From Fagopyrum homotropicum (lineage: Eukaryota; Streptophyta; Magnoliopsida; Caryophyllales; Polygonaceae), in NCBI GenBank assembly GCA_033239125.1, contig BSWB01000008.1, positions 11,190,001 to 11,254,000 of the forward strand: a DNA stretch of 64,000 bases, in the 5' to 3' direction. The position numbers and the translations under genes are program-made. This document shows positions 33,882 through 45,286 of this stretch, piece by piece; the stretch's first letter is position 1; each line of letters starts with the position of its first letter. A model generated the notes under the pieces. The model was not told the origin of the DNA and did no database searches. It saw only the letters and a list, made by a program, of their open reading frames with translations.

Positions 33882-35563
33882 TGTTCGCCACTTAGCGTGC
33901 GTGCAATCAAGCTTTAAATTTATAAAACTAGAATAAAAGCAAGCGAACCCGTAGTGTACGGATCGGCGTAGATTAGCAAGTATTCCAAAGTATCGAACAC
34001 AAGAATTTGGGGGGAACAAATTCAGTTGTAAAGTTGTCAAGCAAGTAAAAGGGTAAAGCTTTGCAAATATATTGGGAAAACAGCAACCCTAATGATTCAG
34101 GTATCTAATTGTGGCAATCGATTCAAGATATACTAAAGAACTAAAGACAGAGTTAAGAGTTGCAAAGGTATGATAAGGTAAAGCAATGTACGGTGAAGTT
34201 CCAAGGCTTTATATGACTTATCTAGAAATACTCTCTATAAAGGTTGTTGAGGCTTCAGTATAGAAAGGATCTAAAGACAAGAATTAATCTCAAATACCCA
34301 AACTTGTAACCCAAGGATCAAGACTAACTAAACCGATTAAGGTTGTGACACTCGAAATCGAAGTAGAGGTTGTTGAGGCTTCACTACCACCTAGAAAAGG
34401 CAAGCTAAGACTAAGTTAAAGCAAATCTTTAACTTTGGATTAAAGTAAAAGAAAGGTTCGTAAACTAAGGGAAATTACGGGTGGATCTTGAGATTCCACG
34501 GCCGTGGAACTCAAGAACACACCGTGATTTTGGGTTCGTCGGCGATTCTCTCTAACTCTCAGGGTCCAATATGTTTACGATCGATCTATCATCATCTAAG
34601 CCACAACTATCAACCCTTCACCTTAGAATTGCTAAAGGGTTTTAGCCAACAACAGTCATTATGATATCAAATTCAAGATTTAAAAGAATGGAAGATGAAA
34701 ACCTTCGAAAACCTTGAATAAATCTCAAATCAATCTCAAATCCACAAACAAAATAATGATGTATATCAGATTCGGAATAACACAAACCAATCACAATCCT
34801 TGATAAGAACGAAGAACGGGATGTCAATCCGTCTTCTAATCAAACCTAAGGACAAAAGACGTAATCTCCGTACGAACAATCTTCCAAATCTTCACTCTTT
34901 CTCTAAGCCTTTCCGTCAATTCGGAAGTTTCAATAGGGCTAGGCGCGGTCTAAGCGGAGGCGTAAGCGAAGGTGACGTAATCTCTCTCCTTCCGTCCTTT
35001 TATAGGGAAAGATAGAATAAGTGTCCAGCCCATTGTGTAAAAGATCGTGGCTTTAATCTGTACGTTAAAAGATCGCCTAAATCACAGTTCCATAGGATTC
35101 CACGCCCGTGGTTTAGAGCGTGGTTTAGAGCGTGGAAATTCATCACGGTACTTCACAACTTCCACGGCCGTGTAACCCTCTGGAATGCTCCACGCTTGTG
35201 TTGCCAAAGTTCCACGGCCGTGGTTTAGAGCTTGGACTCCATTACGGCCGTATTTTAGAGCGTGCAACATAGATTGCTCGTAAATCTCCTTTGTTTTGTG
35301 TCATTCTTCATCCAAGCATCTTCCTTAGCTCCTTTGTGGTGTCCTCAATCCTCGGACATGCTTAATCCATCTCCATTCTCCCTTGATTCCTTCGGTTTTA
35401 GCTTTTATTTGCCTACAATCAACACAAAGCTTATGTAGACCTCTATATCGACAATATAGATAAACTAGCTCACAATTGCTTCAATGCTTTATCAATGAAC
35501 ACTAGTACGGATGAAATACACTTAGAAAACGTGCCTAAAATATCACAATATTTCATGCTAACA
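33882..35563 (-). mobile_element. Athila-2 3' LTR
   Basis: TGTTAGCATG (minus start at 35563) to TGGCGAACA (33882). TATA-like TATAAAAG (minus) at 34997-35004. Palindrome sites are at 34496-34507 and 35212-35223, with a cluster of CCACGG/CCGTGG half-sites at 35040-35275. Confidence 0.93.
35040..35275. repeat. CCACGGCCGTGG module array in Athila-2 LTR
   Basis: About ten half or full CCACGGCCGTGG sites joined by recurrent linkers such as TTTAGAGCGTGG. It lies just upstream of the TATA box in transcription order. The other LTR has the same array at 46490-46680, and Athila-3 has it at 52430-52625. Confidence 0.85.
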
Positions 35564-36921
35564 AATAACCTCATACTTGCCACTTGCTTGTTCCCAAGCA
35601 AGGTCTTTCAAAAGCTTTAAAACTCAAGTTAGGATGAAATATGTGTACACTCTCAAAACAAAACTTCTTTTAGATGAATGTGCTTTCTAGTCAATAGATC
35701 ATTCTCAAATCTTGCTTCATTCGTTTATAAGACTTTTATACACATAATCAAAGAGTAAAGAGTAAAGAAAGCTCATGAATTGATCAAACTTCCATGTAAA
35801 CATCATAACCTTCAAACATTATCAAAATCAAACATAAGAAACTTCAATTTAGATCACTAAGTCATATATCATTCTCTTGATCTTAAGGACTTTCAAACAA
35901 GGTCTAGAATGCGGAAAGGGAAGGAAGCTTTAAGGAATGTGGTGCATGAATCCGGGAAAGTGGATAACTACTCTTTTCTTTTTCTCTTGTGGTTTCCGCA
36001 ACACTTTTAACTTAGAGCTTCGCTCTCTTATTTTCAATTCACTTTTCGATTTTACTTTTGCAGTTATGGATAGAGGTGCACAAAAACCGAAGCCTAGGAG
36101 ATTGGCGTTTTCTCATTTTTACGAGATGCCTCAAACCCTTGATGCACATACCATAATCCGCTAGGAATATCGCTCAATCCAACTTTGGCAAGACACAAAC
36201 ACCCGGCTATGTGAATGGTGCCGAGTTACTCATCGTCATGATTGACTTCCCCAAACCTATAATTTCTTTCTATTCTTTTGAATGCAAAATATTGCTTTCA
36301 TGGCCCTCCCACATCAAACATGCCAAATATCAACTCCTCCAAATTCCCGGATAGGTAAAGGAGGTCATTATTTCATTGAGGGGCTAAATGATCAAAGAAA
36401 GAAGAAAAAAATCGAATTGCCTTAATCATCTCAAAAAGAAGTATAAGAATTTATCATGTGATTTCAACTTTGATTTCTCAATATGATTTAAGTAACATTC
36501 ATCACATTATGAAACTTGGAAAAGAGGAATAATCAACTCATTCAATTTCTTTTCAATTCACTATTTGTTTTAGCATGCGATTGTCATCAAAACTCAATTC
36601 ACAAGTAGTGATTATCATAGAAGTCATCTCTATCATTAGAAGCACAAAATTTTCAAAATTTTTCAATTTTTATGGGTTTTTCAAAAGCTTTTTCATGCAA
36701 TGCAATAATGAAACGTGTAAAAATAGAATGAACATGCAAGGTAGTCTCGATAAAGCATATAAAGTGAGTAAGAGTTATTACAAACGATTAGTCACACCCC
36801 ACCCCATACTTGGAACAAACATTGTCCCTAATGTTAAAAAAGAAAAAGAATAAAAGAAAGAAAGAAAAAGAACTCACAAAACGGTGGTGGAGTGGCTAAA
36901 GCGGTAGATCATCAATCATCC
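35564..36921 (-). other. Athila-2 3' untranslated region
   Basis: About 1.35 kb without a gene, between ORF3 and the 3' LTR. On the minus strand it begins after ORF3 with a stretch containing ATTAGGGACAATG and CCAAGTATGGGG. It ends CAAGTATGAGGTTATT next to the LTR, which probably serves as the polypurine tract. Mirrored at 62203-63564 of Athila-3. Confidence 0.7.
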
Positions 36922-38469
36922 TCACTGCGGTGCCGGTGGAGGTGGAAACGGGAAGAAGCCGGGATCATAGTTCCGCCCAAACTGCTGGCGGTATATGTCT
37001 CTCATCATGCGGTCATGATCGTCAGCTCGTGCATCCCTAGCATCTGCACGGATCTCCAAGGCTCCGACCCTAACGGAAAGGTCGGTAGCCCACTTTGGCA
37101 ACTGCTTATACCAACCAGGTGGCTGGCTGTACCACACCGGTGCATCTGAAGGTGCTGGTGCAGGTGGCGGCTGTGCATGCCAAGGTGGTGGAGCTCCCAT
37201 CCAGTCCGGCTGCGTACTATACCAAGTAGGAGGATCCGCCATCCAAGTCGGCCTCTCGCTCACACTAGCACGGCGAGAGGAAGATCCAGAAGCTCTAGCG
37301 GGGCAGGGAGAGTGTCTGGGAATGTCGGGAACTGCATCCGGCTGATCCGGAAAGGTACCAAAGTCATGCTCTCCCCCTCCTCCCTCATACTCATCACCTC
37401 TCATCTCCTACTCCTCTACAACTGGTGGTGGTGGAACATAGGGAGGGGCTACTAATCTGTTCGCGTGCATGGCAGCAAACGTCTCCTTCCAGTTATGGCA
37501 TCCAGCCATAATGGAATACTCAGGGAGCCACTCAATCCCTCTCCCTGTCCTACTCTCCCAAGGCATAGCAGCATACGGTGGACCTCTATGTGTGGGGAAG
37601 ATGATGCCTCTAGTCATGAGGCTCTGAAGTCCTAGGGGTCTAGCTGCAATGCGGGTGCAAGCGGAGAAGTCTACCCCTAACTACCTAGCAAGGTGGGTGA
37701 CCATCCCACCGTATCCAATGTTGCCGGCCCTCTTGTTCTTTAGCTTGCTCATAGTAGCAGCTAAGAGGGTGGCGCAGTCAGCTAGCCTGCCATACAACAT
37801 ACTGTAGAGAAGAAACAGCTCATCTGTCTTAATCTTCTGAGGTGTCTCCGTCCTAGGGAAAAGACACTCAGAAAGCACTCTATGGGCGATCTTCAAGGCT
37901 AAGTGGTAGATCAACTTAGCCTTGGTATCAGCAGGTTGCCAGCGGTCTTCGCTGGCGTAAATCATGGCAATCTCCTCCCAGAAATCCTTGGCGTATACGC
38001 CACTAGGGAATCGACCATTACAGGTCTCCTGGAACCCAAAGAAGGCTCCAAACTCTCTAATAGAGAAATCATAGTTTCTCTCCATCAGCCGGAAAGAAAT
38101 TGTCCTGTCAACGTGATTGTGCTCAAAGGAAACTACAAACTCCCTAGTAATCTCCTCATAAGCATCTTCCCGAATAGCGGAGAAGATGACTAAACCGGCT
38201 CTATCCAATAGCCATGTGAGATCCCCTATCACATGCAAGGGCTCTAGCTCCTCAAGTAGTAAGTATCTAGGTCCTATGACCGTCCTCTTATGGATCCTCT
38301 CTAAGGCATCTAGATGATCCTTATGGATGGTAGGGATCCTAGGGGGAGGTGGTGATGGCGATGATGGGGGTGATGGAGGCTCAGTTGGTGGTGCTCTAGA
38401 AGAGGAAGAGGGGTTGCCTTTCCTTTTCTTATTCTTATTTCTATTAGACACTCTCCTTACAAAATCCAT
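36922..38469 (-). pseudogene. Athila-2 ORF3 (Athila ORF-1 family)
   Basis: A 515-codon frame (start MDFVRRVSNRNKNKKRKG at 38469), the same length as in Athila-3. Order: a basic N-terminus; a Pro/Ser-rich stretch (residues about 20-45); a globular central part (about 70-300) with DLTWLLDRAGLVIF, SFRLMERNYDFSIREF and LIYHLALKIAHRVLSE; an acidic Gly/Glu patch; then a C-terminal region with repeated PxW motifs (PTWMADPPTWY, PDWMGAPPPWHA) and the tail FPFPPPPAPQ. Two in-frame stops, TAG at 37681-37683 and 37408-37410, interrupt an otherwise continuous frame. No signal peptide or transmembrane helix is evident, so an envelope role is not supported by sequence. Resembles the Athila ORF-1 family. Confidence 0.8.
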
Positions 38470-39280
38470 TTTCTGTTGAAAACCACGGCCTGTTCTTCAG
38501 GTTCCACGGCCGTGGAATGTCCAAAGACCGTGATTCATCTCAAAAATTCTCAAAACTCGGCAAAATCACACCAAGCTCAGCAGAAAGCAGCCCTAGACTA
38601 ATTTCAGTCCAATTCCAATCAGTTCTCCTAAAAATTCTAGCAAAAACGAATTCGAATCGACGAACAAAGAGAAAGAACGAAAAACCTAGGTTTTCGGATT
38701 TTGGAATCCGAATTCTGTCTTCTCCGGTGAATTGCCGCTCAAATCGTTGATTGGATTTGCTTCAGTTTTGGCCAAAGAATCGTTAAAAATGATTAACGAA
38801 CGAGGAATTGAGAGATGGGGAAAGGATTTGGCGAAATAGGGCGTGGAATTGGGTTTTCTTGTGGTGTTTGTGAAGAAACGTGGTTTTTATAGTGGCCATA
38901 AAAATTTTTGAAAATCACGGTCGATCTGGGGGTTCCAAGGCCGTGGAAATGTACGGAACCGTGGTTTTGGTGATTTTTCTCAGGCTGTTGAAAATTACGG
39001 TCAATGTAGTTGTCACGGCCGTGGTTTTGGTCGTGGAACTCTTTGTAATGTCTCAAAGTCCAAGTTTCATCAATTTTCTTCAAACTTTTCCCTCCCCTTT
39101 CTTTTCCACTGTTCCTACATCCAAAAACACGAACATACCGGAAGTCATCGAAGGCAAAACAAAGCAAAACGTCTATACTAATCTAATCTATGAATCAAAA
39201 ACAAGAATGTGAATGCAATACCTTGGGTTACCTCCCAAGAAGCGATTTGTTTAAGGTCCGTAGCTAGACCATATTCGCAC
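38470..39280 (-). other. Athila-2 INT-ORF3 spacer with palindromes
   Basis: No gene. Palindrome modules flank it at both ends: 38478-38535 (perfect CCACGGCCGTGG at 38504-38515) just upstream of ORF3, and 38910-39035. It may be an ORF3 leader or an intron-like segment of a spliced ORF3 message, but I cannot show splicing. Confidence 0.6.
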
Positions 39281-42200
39281 TTATTCGAGTGCGGTGGGCG
39301 CGAACTCCTCAGCTTGGAGTTCCGGTGTATACTTCTTGAGTCGTTGACCGTTCACCTTAAAGCTTCTGCCCTTTTCACCCCATACTTCAACTGCACCATG
39401 GGGAAAAACACGTTTGATTAGAAAAGGTCTAGTCCAACGAGATTTAAGCTTACCTGGAAAGAGACGAAGCCTTGAATTGAAGAGGAGAACTTGATCTCCT
39501 TCTTTGAGGTCCTTTGGGATGATATGCTTATCATGCCAACGCTTCGCTATTTCTTTATAGATCTTGGCGTTTTCGTAGGCGTTCAAGCGAAGTTCTTCAA
39601 GCTCATTGAGGTCCAAGAGGCGCTTCTCTCCCGCCTCCTTCATGCTGAAGTTCAACCACTTTATTGCCCAATACGCCTTGTGCTCCAACTCTACCGGTAA
39701 GTGGCAAGACTTCCCATACACAAGGTTGTATGGCGTAGTTCCGATGGGAGTCTTATATGCAGTCCGGTATGCCCACAATGCATCATCTAGCTTCAAAGAC
39801 CAATCCTTCCTAGTCCTTGAAACCGTCTTCTGTAGGATTCCTTTGATCTCCCGGTTTGAGATCTCCTTTTGTCCACTAGTTTGTGGATGATAAGGGGTGG
39901 CGATCTTGTGAGTCACCCCATACTTAGCTAGAAGAGCTTCAAAGCGTCGGGCAATGAAGTGAGAACCTCCATCACTAATGATAGTCCTTGGTGTCCCAAA
40001 TCGTGGGAAGATGGTCTTGTTAAAGAACTTAACCACTACCATGGCATCATTGGTGGGAGAGGCAATTGCTTCAACCCATCTCAAAACATAATCTACCGCT
40101 AAAAGTATGTATTGGTTCCCACAAGATGATGGGAAAGGTCCCATGAAGTCTACTCCCCAAACGTCAAAGATCTCCACCTCTTGGATGTTGTTGAGAGGCA
40201 TCTCATTCCTCCTAGATATATTTCTTGTTCTTTAACAAGCATCGCAGCAAGAAACAAAGGTTTGCACATCTTTAAATAGAGTAGGCCAAAAGAATCCAGA
40301 TTGCAATACCTTAGCGCTAGTTTTGTTTGAACTAGCGTGTCCTCCACAAGGTAGTGAATGACAATGACGGATGACACTTTGCATCTCATCTTCTGGCACA
40401 CATCGCCGAATAATGCCATCCGGACCTCTTTTAAAGAGGAGAGGTTCATTCCAAAAGTATTCCCGAACATCCTTAAAGAACTTCTTTCTTTGTGCGTAGG
40501 ATAATCCGGGCGGTAACTCTTGACAAACCAAATAGTTAACGAAATCAGCAAACCATGGTTCGTTACCTTTGGTGATCACATCGATGCACTCCTCTATGAT
40601 ATGTAAATGCTCGTCCAGAAAGGAGTCATCTATAGGTAGATGGTCGTCCTCAAGATGTGTTAGGCGACTCAAATGATCCGCAACAGAATTTTCCGAACCC
40701 TTCTTGTCGCGGATCTCTAGATCGAATTCTTGTAGGAGGAGAATCCATCTAATTAGCCTTGGCTTCGCATCCTTCTTTGCAAGGAGATACCGGATCGCAG
40801 CATGATCCGGGTATACAATCACCTTTGCACCTACAAGATAAGAGCGAAATTTGTTAATTGCATAAACAATAGCTAAGAATTCCTTTTCGGTAGTGGCGTA
40901 GTTGAGCTGCGCCTCGTCTAGCGTTTTACTAGCGTAGTAGATAGCGTGGGTTCGTCCTTCTTTCTTTTGCCCAAGAACAGCTCCTATAGCTACGTCACTT
41001 GCGTCACACATAACCTCAAAGGGAAGATTCCAATCCGGAGGTTGGATAATCTGGGCTGAAATTAGAGTTTCCCGAATCATATTAAACGCATCTAAGCATT
41101 TCTGTAAAAAATCAAAAACTGCATCCTTCATCAATAGATTAGTAAGCGGTTTTGATATCTTAGAGAAATCCTTTATGAAACGCCTATAAAATTCAGCATG
41201 TCCTAGAAAACTTCTTATCCCTTTCACCGAAGTTGGGGGAGGAAGCTTTTCTATTGTCTCTATTTTAGCTTTATCCACCTCAATTCCTCTACTAGAGATT
41301 AAGTGTCATGATACAATGCCTTCTTTCACCATAAATTGACACTTCTCCCAATTAAGAACTAGGTTAGTGTCTTCACACCTTTGTAATACAAGAGCAAGGT
41401 TAGAAAGACAATTGTCAAAAGAGGAACCATAAACGGAGAAGTCATCCATAAAAACCTCCATGATTTCCTCTATATATTCCGAGAAGATGGTCATCATGCA
41501 CTTTTGAAAGGTGGCTGGGGCGTTGCAAAGCCCGAACGGCATCCTCCTATAGGCAAACGTACCCCACGGGCACGTGAACGTGGTCTTTTCTTGATCATCC
41601 GGGTGTATCGGAATCTGAAAGAAACCACTATAACCGTCAAGATAGCAAAAGTGTGAATGTTGCGCTAACCATTCAAGCATTTGATCGATGAAGGGTAGTG
41701 GGAAGTGATCCTTCCTCGTCGCGTTGTTTAGCTTGCGGTAGTCTATACACATTCACCATCCTGTTACGGTTCGTGTAGGAATGAGTTCATTGTTTTTGTT
41801 GGTGATGACCGTCATTCCTCCCTTCTTCGGAACCACTTGTACGGGACTCACCCACTTGCTATCAGATATAGGATAGATGATACCTACATCAAGTAGTTTA
41901 AGAATTTCCTTCTTGACAACCTCCTTCATGGTCAGATTTAACCACCTTTGAGGTTGTCGCGAAGTTCTAAAGTCCTCTTCCATTAAGATCTTATGCATGC
42001 ATAGGGAAGGTTTGATTCCTACTAAATCCTCTATAGTATATCCTAAGGCTTTCCTATGTTTCTTAAGGACAACCATAAGCTTACTATGTTCATCTATGCT
42101 TAAATCGGAACTAACAATTACCAGAAAGGTAGAATTAGGTCCAAGAAATGCGTACCTTAGATGTATAGGAAGTGGTTTCAATTCCATCACTATGGGAGTC

Positions 42201-43139
42201 TCCAATGGCTCTTGAGGAGCATCCGATGCTTCCTTAGAAGTGTCTAAGGATGTAGAAGGTGTTGGAGAAGAATCAAGAGAAGTTGTAGAAGAGACACAAT
42301 TCCCTTGAAATTCACCCAAAATTACGGCACCCCTGCCTTCTCCACGGCCGTGATTTTGGGCGTGGAAAGTAAATACGGTGCCTCTGTTTCCTCCACGACC
42401 GTGTAACTCTCTGGAGTGCTCGACGCTTTTGTTGGTGAAATCCACGGCCGTGGAATAGGCCGTCTGACCGTGGATCCGTATGTTTTCTGCCTCATCGTGG
42501 AGTTTCTCGAACTCTTCTCCACACACTTCTTCTTGTGTCTCTAAGGCTTCAATTGCCTCATTGCACTCCTCTTCTTCCCCTATATCCATTATGCTCATAG
42601 AAATAACTTTTTGCAAGGGATCTTTGAAGAGAATAGAACGTACCTCCTCTTTAGATAGCTCTTCGTCATGGATATTGAATATATCCTCATCGAAGGCTGG
42701 TTCCTTCACCAAAGTGGAAAGAATGAACTCTACTTTTTCTTCTCCTATGTCAAAGGCGAGTCTTGCATTCTTGCAATCAACTATACAGCCGGATGTTGCA
42801 AGAAACGGTCTTCCGAGAATGATCGGGACCGGACTATCTACAAGAATGTCAAGCACAACAAAATCTATAGGAACATTGAACTTACAAGCTTGACCGGGAC
42901 GTCTTCAACTATACCGACGGGACGAGTTATGGAACGATCCGCCATGTACAACGTCATCTTTACTGGTTTAGGATCGCCTAAACCGATCATCCTACATAAG
43001 GCAAGCGGGATGATGCTCACGGTTGCTCCTAAATCACATAATGCATCATATGTGACATCTCCCACTCCTATGGGAATACAAAATGACCCCGGATCCTTTA
43101 GCTTTGGGGGCATCTTCTCTTTCATGGTTTTAATGAGAT
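39281..43139 (-). pseudogene. Athila-2 pol: PR-RT-RNaseH-INT, broken
   Basis: Reading from 43139: protease DLGAT (43021-43035) and ILGRPFLATSG; a palindrome-bearing linker (42320-42480); RT with [49 protein letters not shown] and the catalytic FMDD (41441-41452); RNase H with [15 protein letters not shown] and [13 protein letters not shown], where the first T of the usual TDH is P (codon at 40808-40810); integrase with [10 protein letters not shown] ... CCDAC zinc ligands, [28 protein letters not shown] and the C-terminal [11 protein letters not shown]. Breaks: frameshift at about 42892 in protease, stops at about 41750, 41306 and 40230. The catalytic triad residues remain. Confidence 0.9.
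42320..42480. repeat. Palindrome module inside the Athila-2 pol frame
   Basis: Full CCACGGCCGTGG at 42442-42453, with near-full sites at 42342 and around 42392-42403, arranged like the LTR array. Translated in frame as HGR/NHGRGE-type repeats in the protease-RT linker. Confidence 0.85.
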
Positions 43140-45184
43140 CTGATGAATCTGAACTCATCTTAACCTCTCCAAAATCCTCTAGTTTTCTCTTGCTAGAGAG
43201 GATCTCCTTTAGAAACTTTCCATAAGCTGGCATACCTACAATTGCATCAATGAAAGGTATATTAATATGCAGTTTGCTCATGAGTTCAATAAACTTACCA
43301 AATTGCTTGTCAAGACGCGCTCTTGCTCTAGATTGCGGGAATGGTAGGGGAGGTTTGTAAGCTGGAGGAGGAATGTAGACATCTTCCTTCTCCTTCTCCT
43401 TTTCTTTCACTTTCTCAACGGGGACTTCTACAAACTTAGGCTGCGGGTCGGTAGTTGTCACTCCGCTCCTAGTTGTGATTGCCATCACCCTTCCTTTTAG
43501 GTTGTCCTCCGTCTTTCCTGGAAATTTCCCTTGATTAATAGGAACTTCCTCCGCATGACTAAACATTTGGTTTTCTAAAACCTTTTGGGCTTTATCAACC
43601 TTAGTTATGTGATCATCAACCTTGATGATGCGAGTCTCCAATCCTTGAAGCTTGCCCAAAATTGTTTCCAACATGGGGTCGGGCTTCTCTTTCCCCGAAG
43701 TACTTCCACCATTAGATGTTTGCCCCTGGCTTTCAAAGGAGTAGAAGAAGAGGAAGGTGGAGTTAGTGAATTTCCTGAATTGGAATAAGAATTACCAGAA
43801 TTTTGTTGATTGAGACGCCAATTGTTGTTGTTTGAACCCCTATTGTTGTTCCAATTGTTGTTCCGGTTGTTTTTGTTGTTGTTCCAATTGTTCCGGTTGT
43901 TGTTCCGGTTGTTGCGGTTTGTATTCTCATTCCCGTTGTGGTTATTGTTGTTGCCCAAATAACCTACATCTTGTTCCTTTTGCTTCGGAAAGTTGGTTTT
44001 GATGGCTTCCTTCAACTCTTTAATCTCCGTGTTGAGAGAAAAGATTTGAGTTTGAGCTGCTTGTGATAGCTTTGCTCCTTGATCAACATGATTCACCTCC
44101 ACTTTCCGATGAGAATACTTCTCAATGACTCGCGCTTGCTTCTCAATGAAGTCCCAAGCGTCATCTTCCCTCATGTCCATTAGTGTACCACATGAAAGGG
44201 ATTGGAGCTTGAATTGTGTCTCCACATCCAGCCCCTTATAGTATATCTCCAATATCGCCAATTTGGATATGCCATGATGTGGGCAATCCAATAGCAAATC
44301 CTGAAATCTTTCCCAAGATTGAAACAAACTTTCGTTAGATCTCATAGAAAATGCATTAATCTTACCTCTCAACTCCGCCGTTTTAGATGGCGGAAAGAAC
44401 TTAGTGAGGAATTCCGAAGAAAGATCCTCCCATGTCTCAAGTTCCCCACTTGAAAGAGCTTGATACCAAGACAATGCTTTCCCCTTCAAGGAGAAGAAGA
44501 AAGGCTTGAGCTTATTGCTGTTGGTAGTTGCATTCTTTGACTTCATTGTCTCCATCATGATCTCAAAATTTTGTAGATGTTGATGTGGAGATTTAGCGCT
44601 AGTTCCCCCAAATTGATTTTGGCGGACAATGGTAATAACTTGAGGGTTGAAGCTAAACCCTTGTGCATCATCGGCATCAAAGTTCACGCCCAAACGGCGT
44701 GGTTGCTGCATTGGATCCATCCTTTGGCCAAGGGTTCTTGGCTCCTCATCCACACGTTTGACTCTCGCACCTCTAGCTGGAACACGGGATTTGCAGCTGG
44801 TCGTGGAAAGAACGGGTTCACATTGATCGTTGGATCAATTTCCTCTAGTGGTGGCATGGAGGAGTCGCTATCCTCATTGGATGAGTTGGCTCTAACCGAT
44901 CTTCCCGGTCTCCTTCTTCTCTTTTTCTCCTTAAGGTTGTTTATTTCCAGCCTCATTTGGAACATCATGTCCGATAGATCATCAACCTTCGATTGATGAC
45001 GATCCATTTCTTCCCTGCGAGTCTTCTCACTCCATTGGAGTTGAGCTTCCTTTTCCGCTAACTCCATTTGGTAATCACGTTCTCTTTCTTCAGCCATCTT
45101 TCTTTCCTTAATATTTCTCCTCAAAGTCCTCTCAAGCTCTTGATCAAGAGGTAAGAGGTCTTCGTTGTTATTAGACCTGCGCAT
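43140..45184 (-). pseudogene. Athila-2 gag, frameshifted
   Basis: Starts MRRSNNNEDLLPLDQELE at 45184, 80 bases after the primer site. A charged coiled-coil-like N-terminus (residues about 15-90) is followed by a Ser/Asp-rich hinge. Then come the capsid core (GFSFNPQVITIV, FFFSLKGKALSWYQAL, WEDLSSEFLTKFFPP, SWERFQDLLLDCPHHG, IYYKGLD) and a low-complexity Asn/Arg tail (NRNNRNNNRNNW). No CCHC zinc knuckle is visible; the Asn/Arg tail may replace it in RNA binding (inference). Single-base deletions shift the frame near 44790 and again near 43725. The frame then continues into protease, so gag and pol were probably one polyprotein. Confidence 0.88.
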
Positions 45185-45263
45185 ACACTCGAAGAGATAT
45201 CAAATAACAAGGGAAGAGCTCCCAAGCTTGACAACCGATAACCGAATTCGGCCTAGACCAAAT

Positions 45264-45280
45264 CCCCGGCAACGGCGCCA
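45264..45280 (-). other. Athila-2 primer binding site, tRNA-Asp
   Basis: TGGCGCCGTTGCCGGGG on the minus strand, a perfect complement to the tRNA-Asp 3' end, six bases from the LTR. Confidence 0.93.
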
Positions 45281-45286
45281 AAAACT

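Noticed and set aside
36922..38469. ORF3 as a retroviral-type envelope gene
   Set aside because: The position fits, but I see no signal peptide, hydrophobic fusion segment or transmembrane helix. I call it only as the Athila ORF-1 family.
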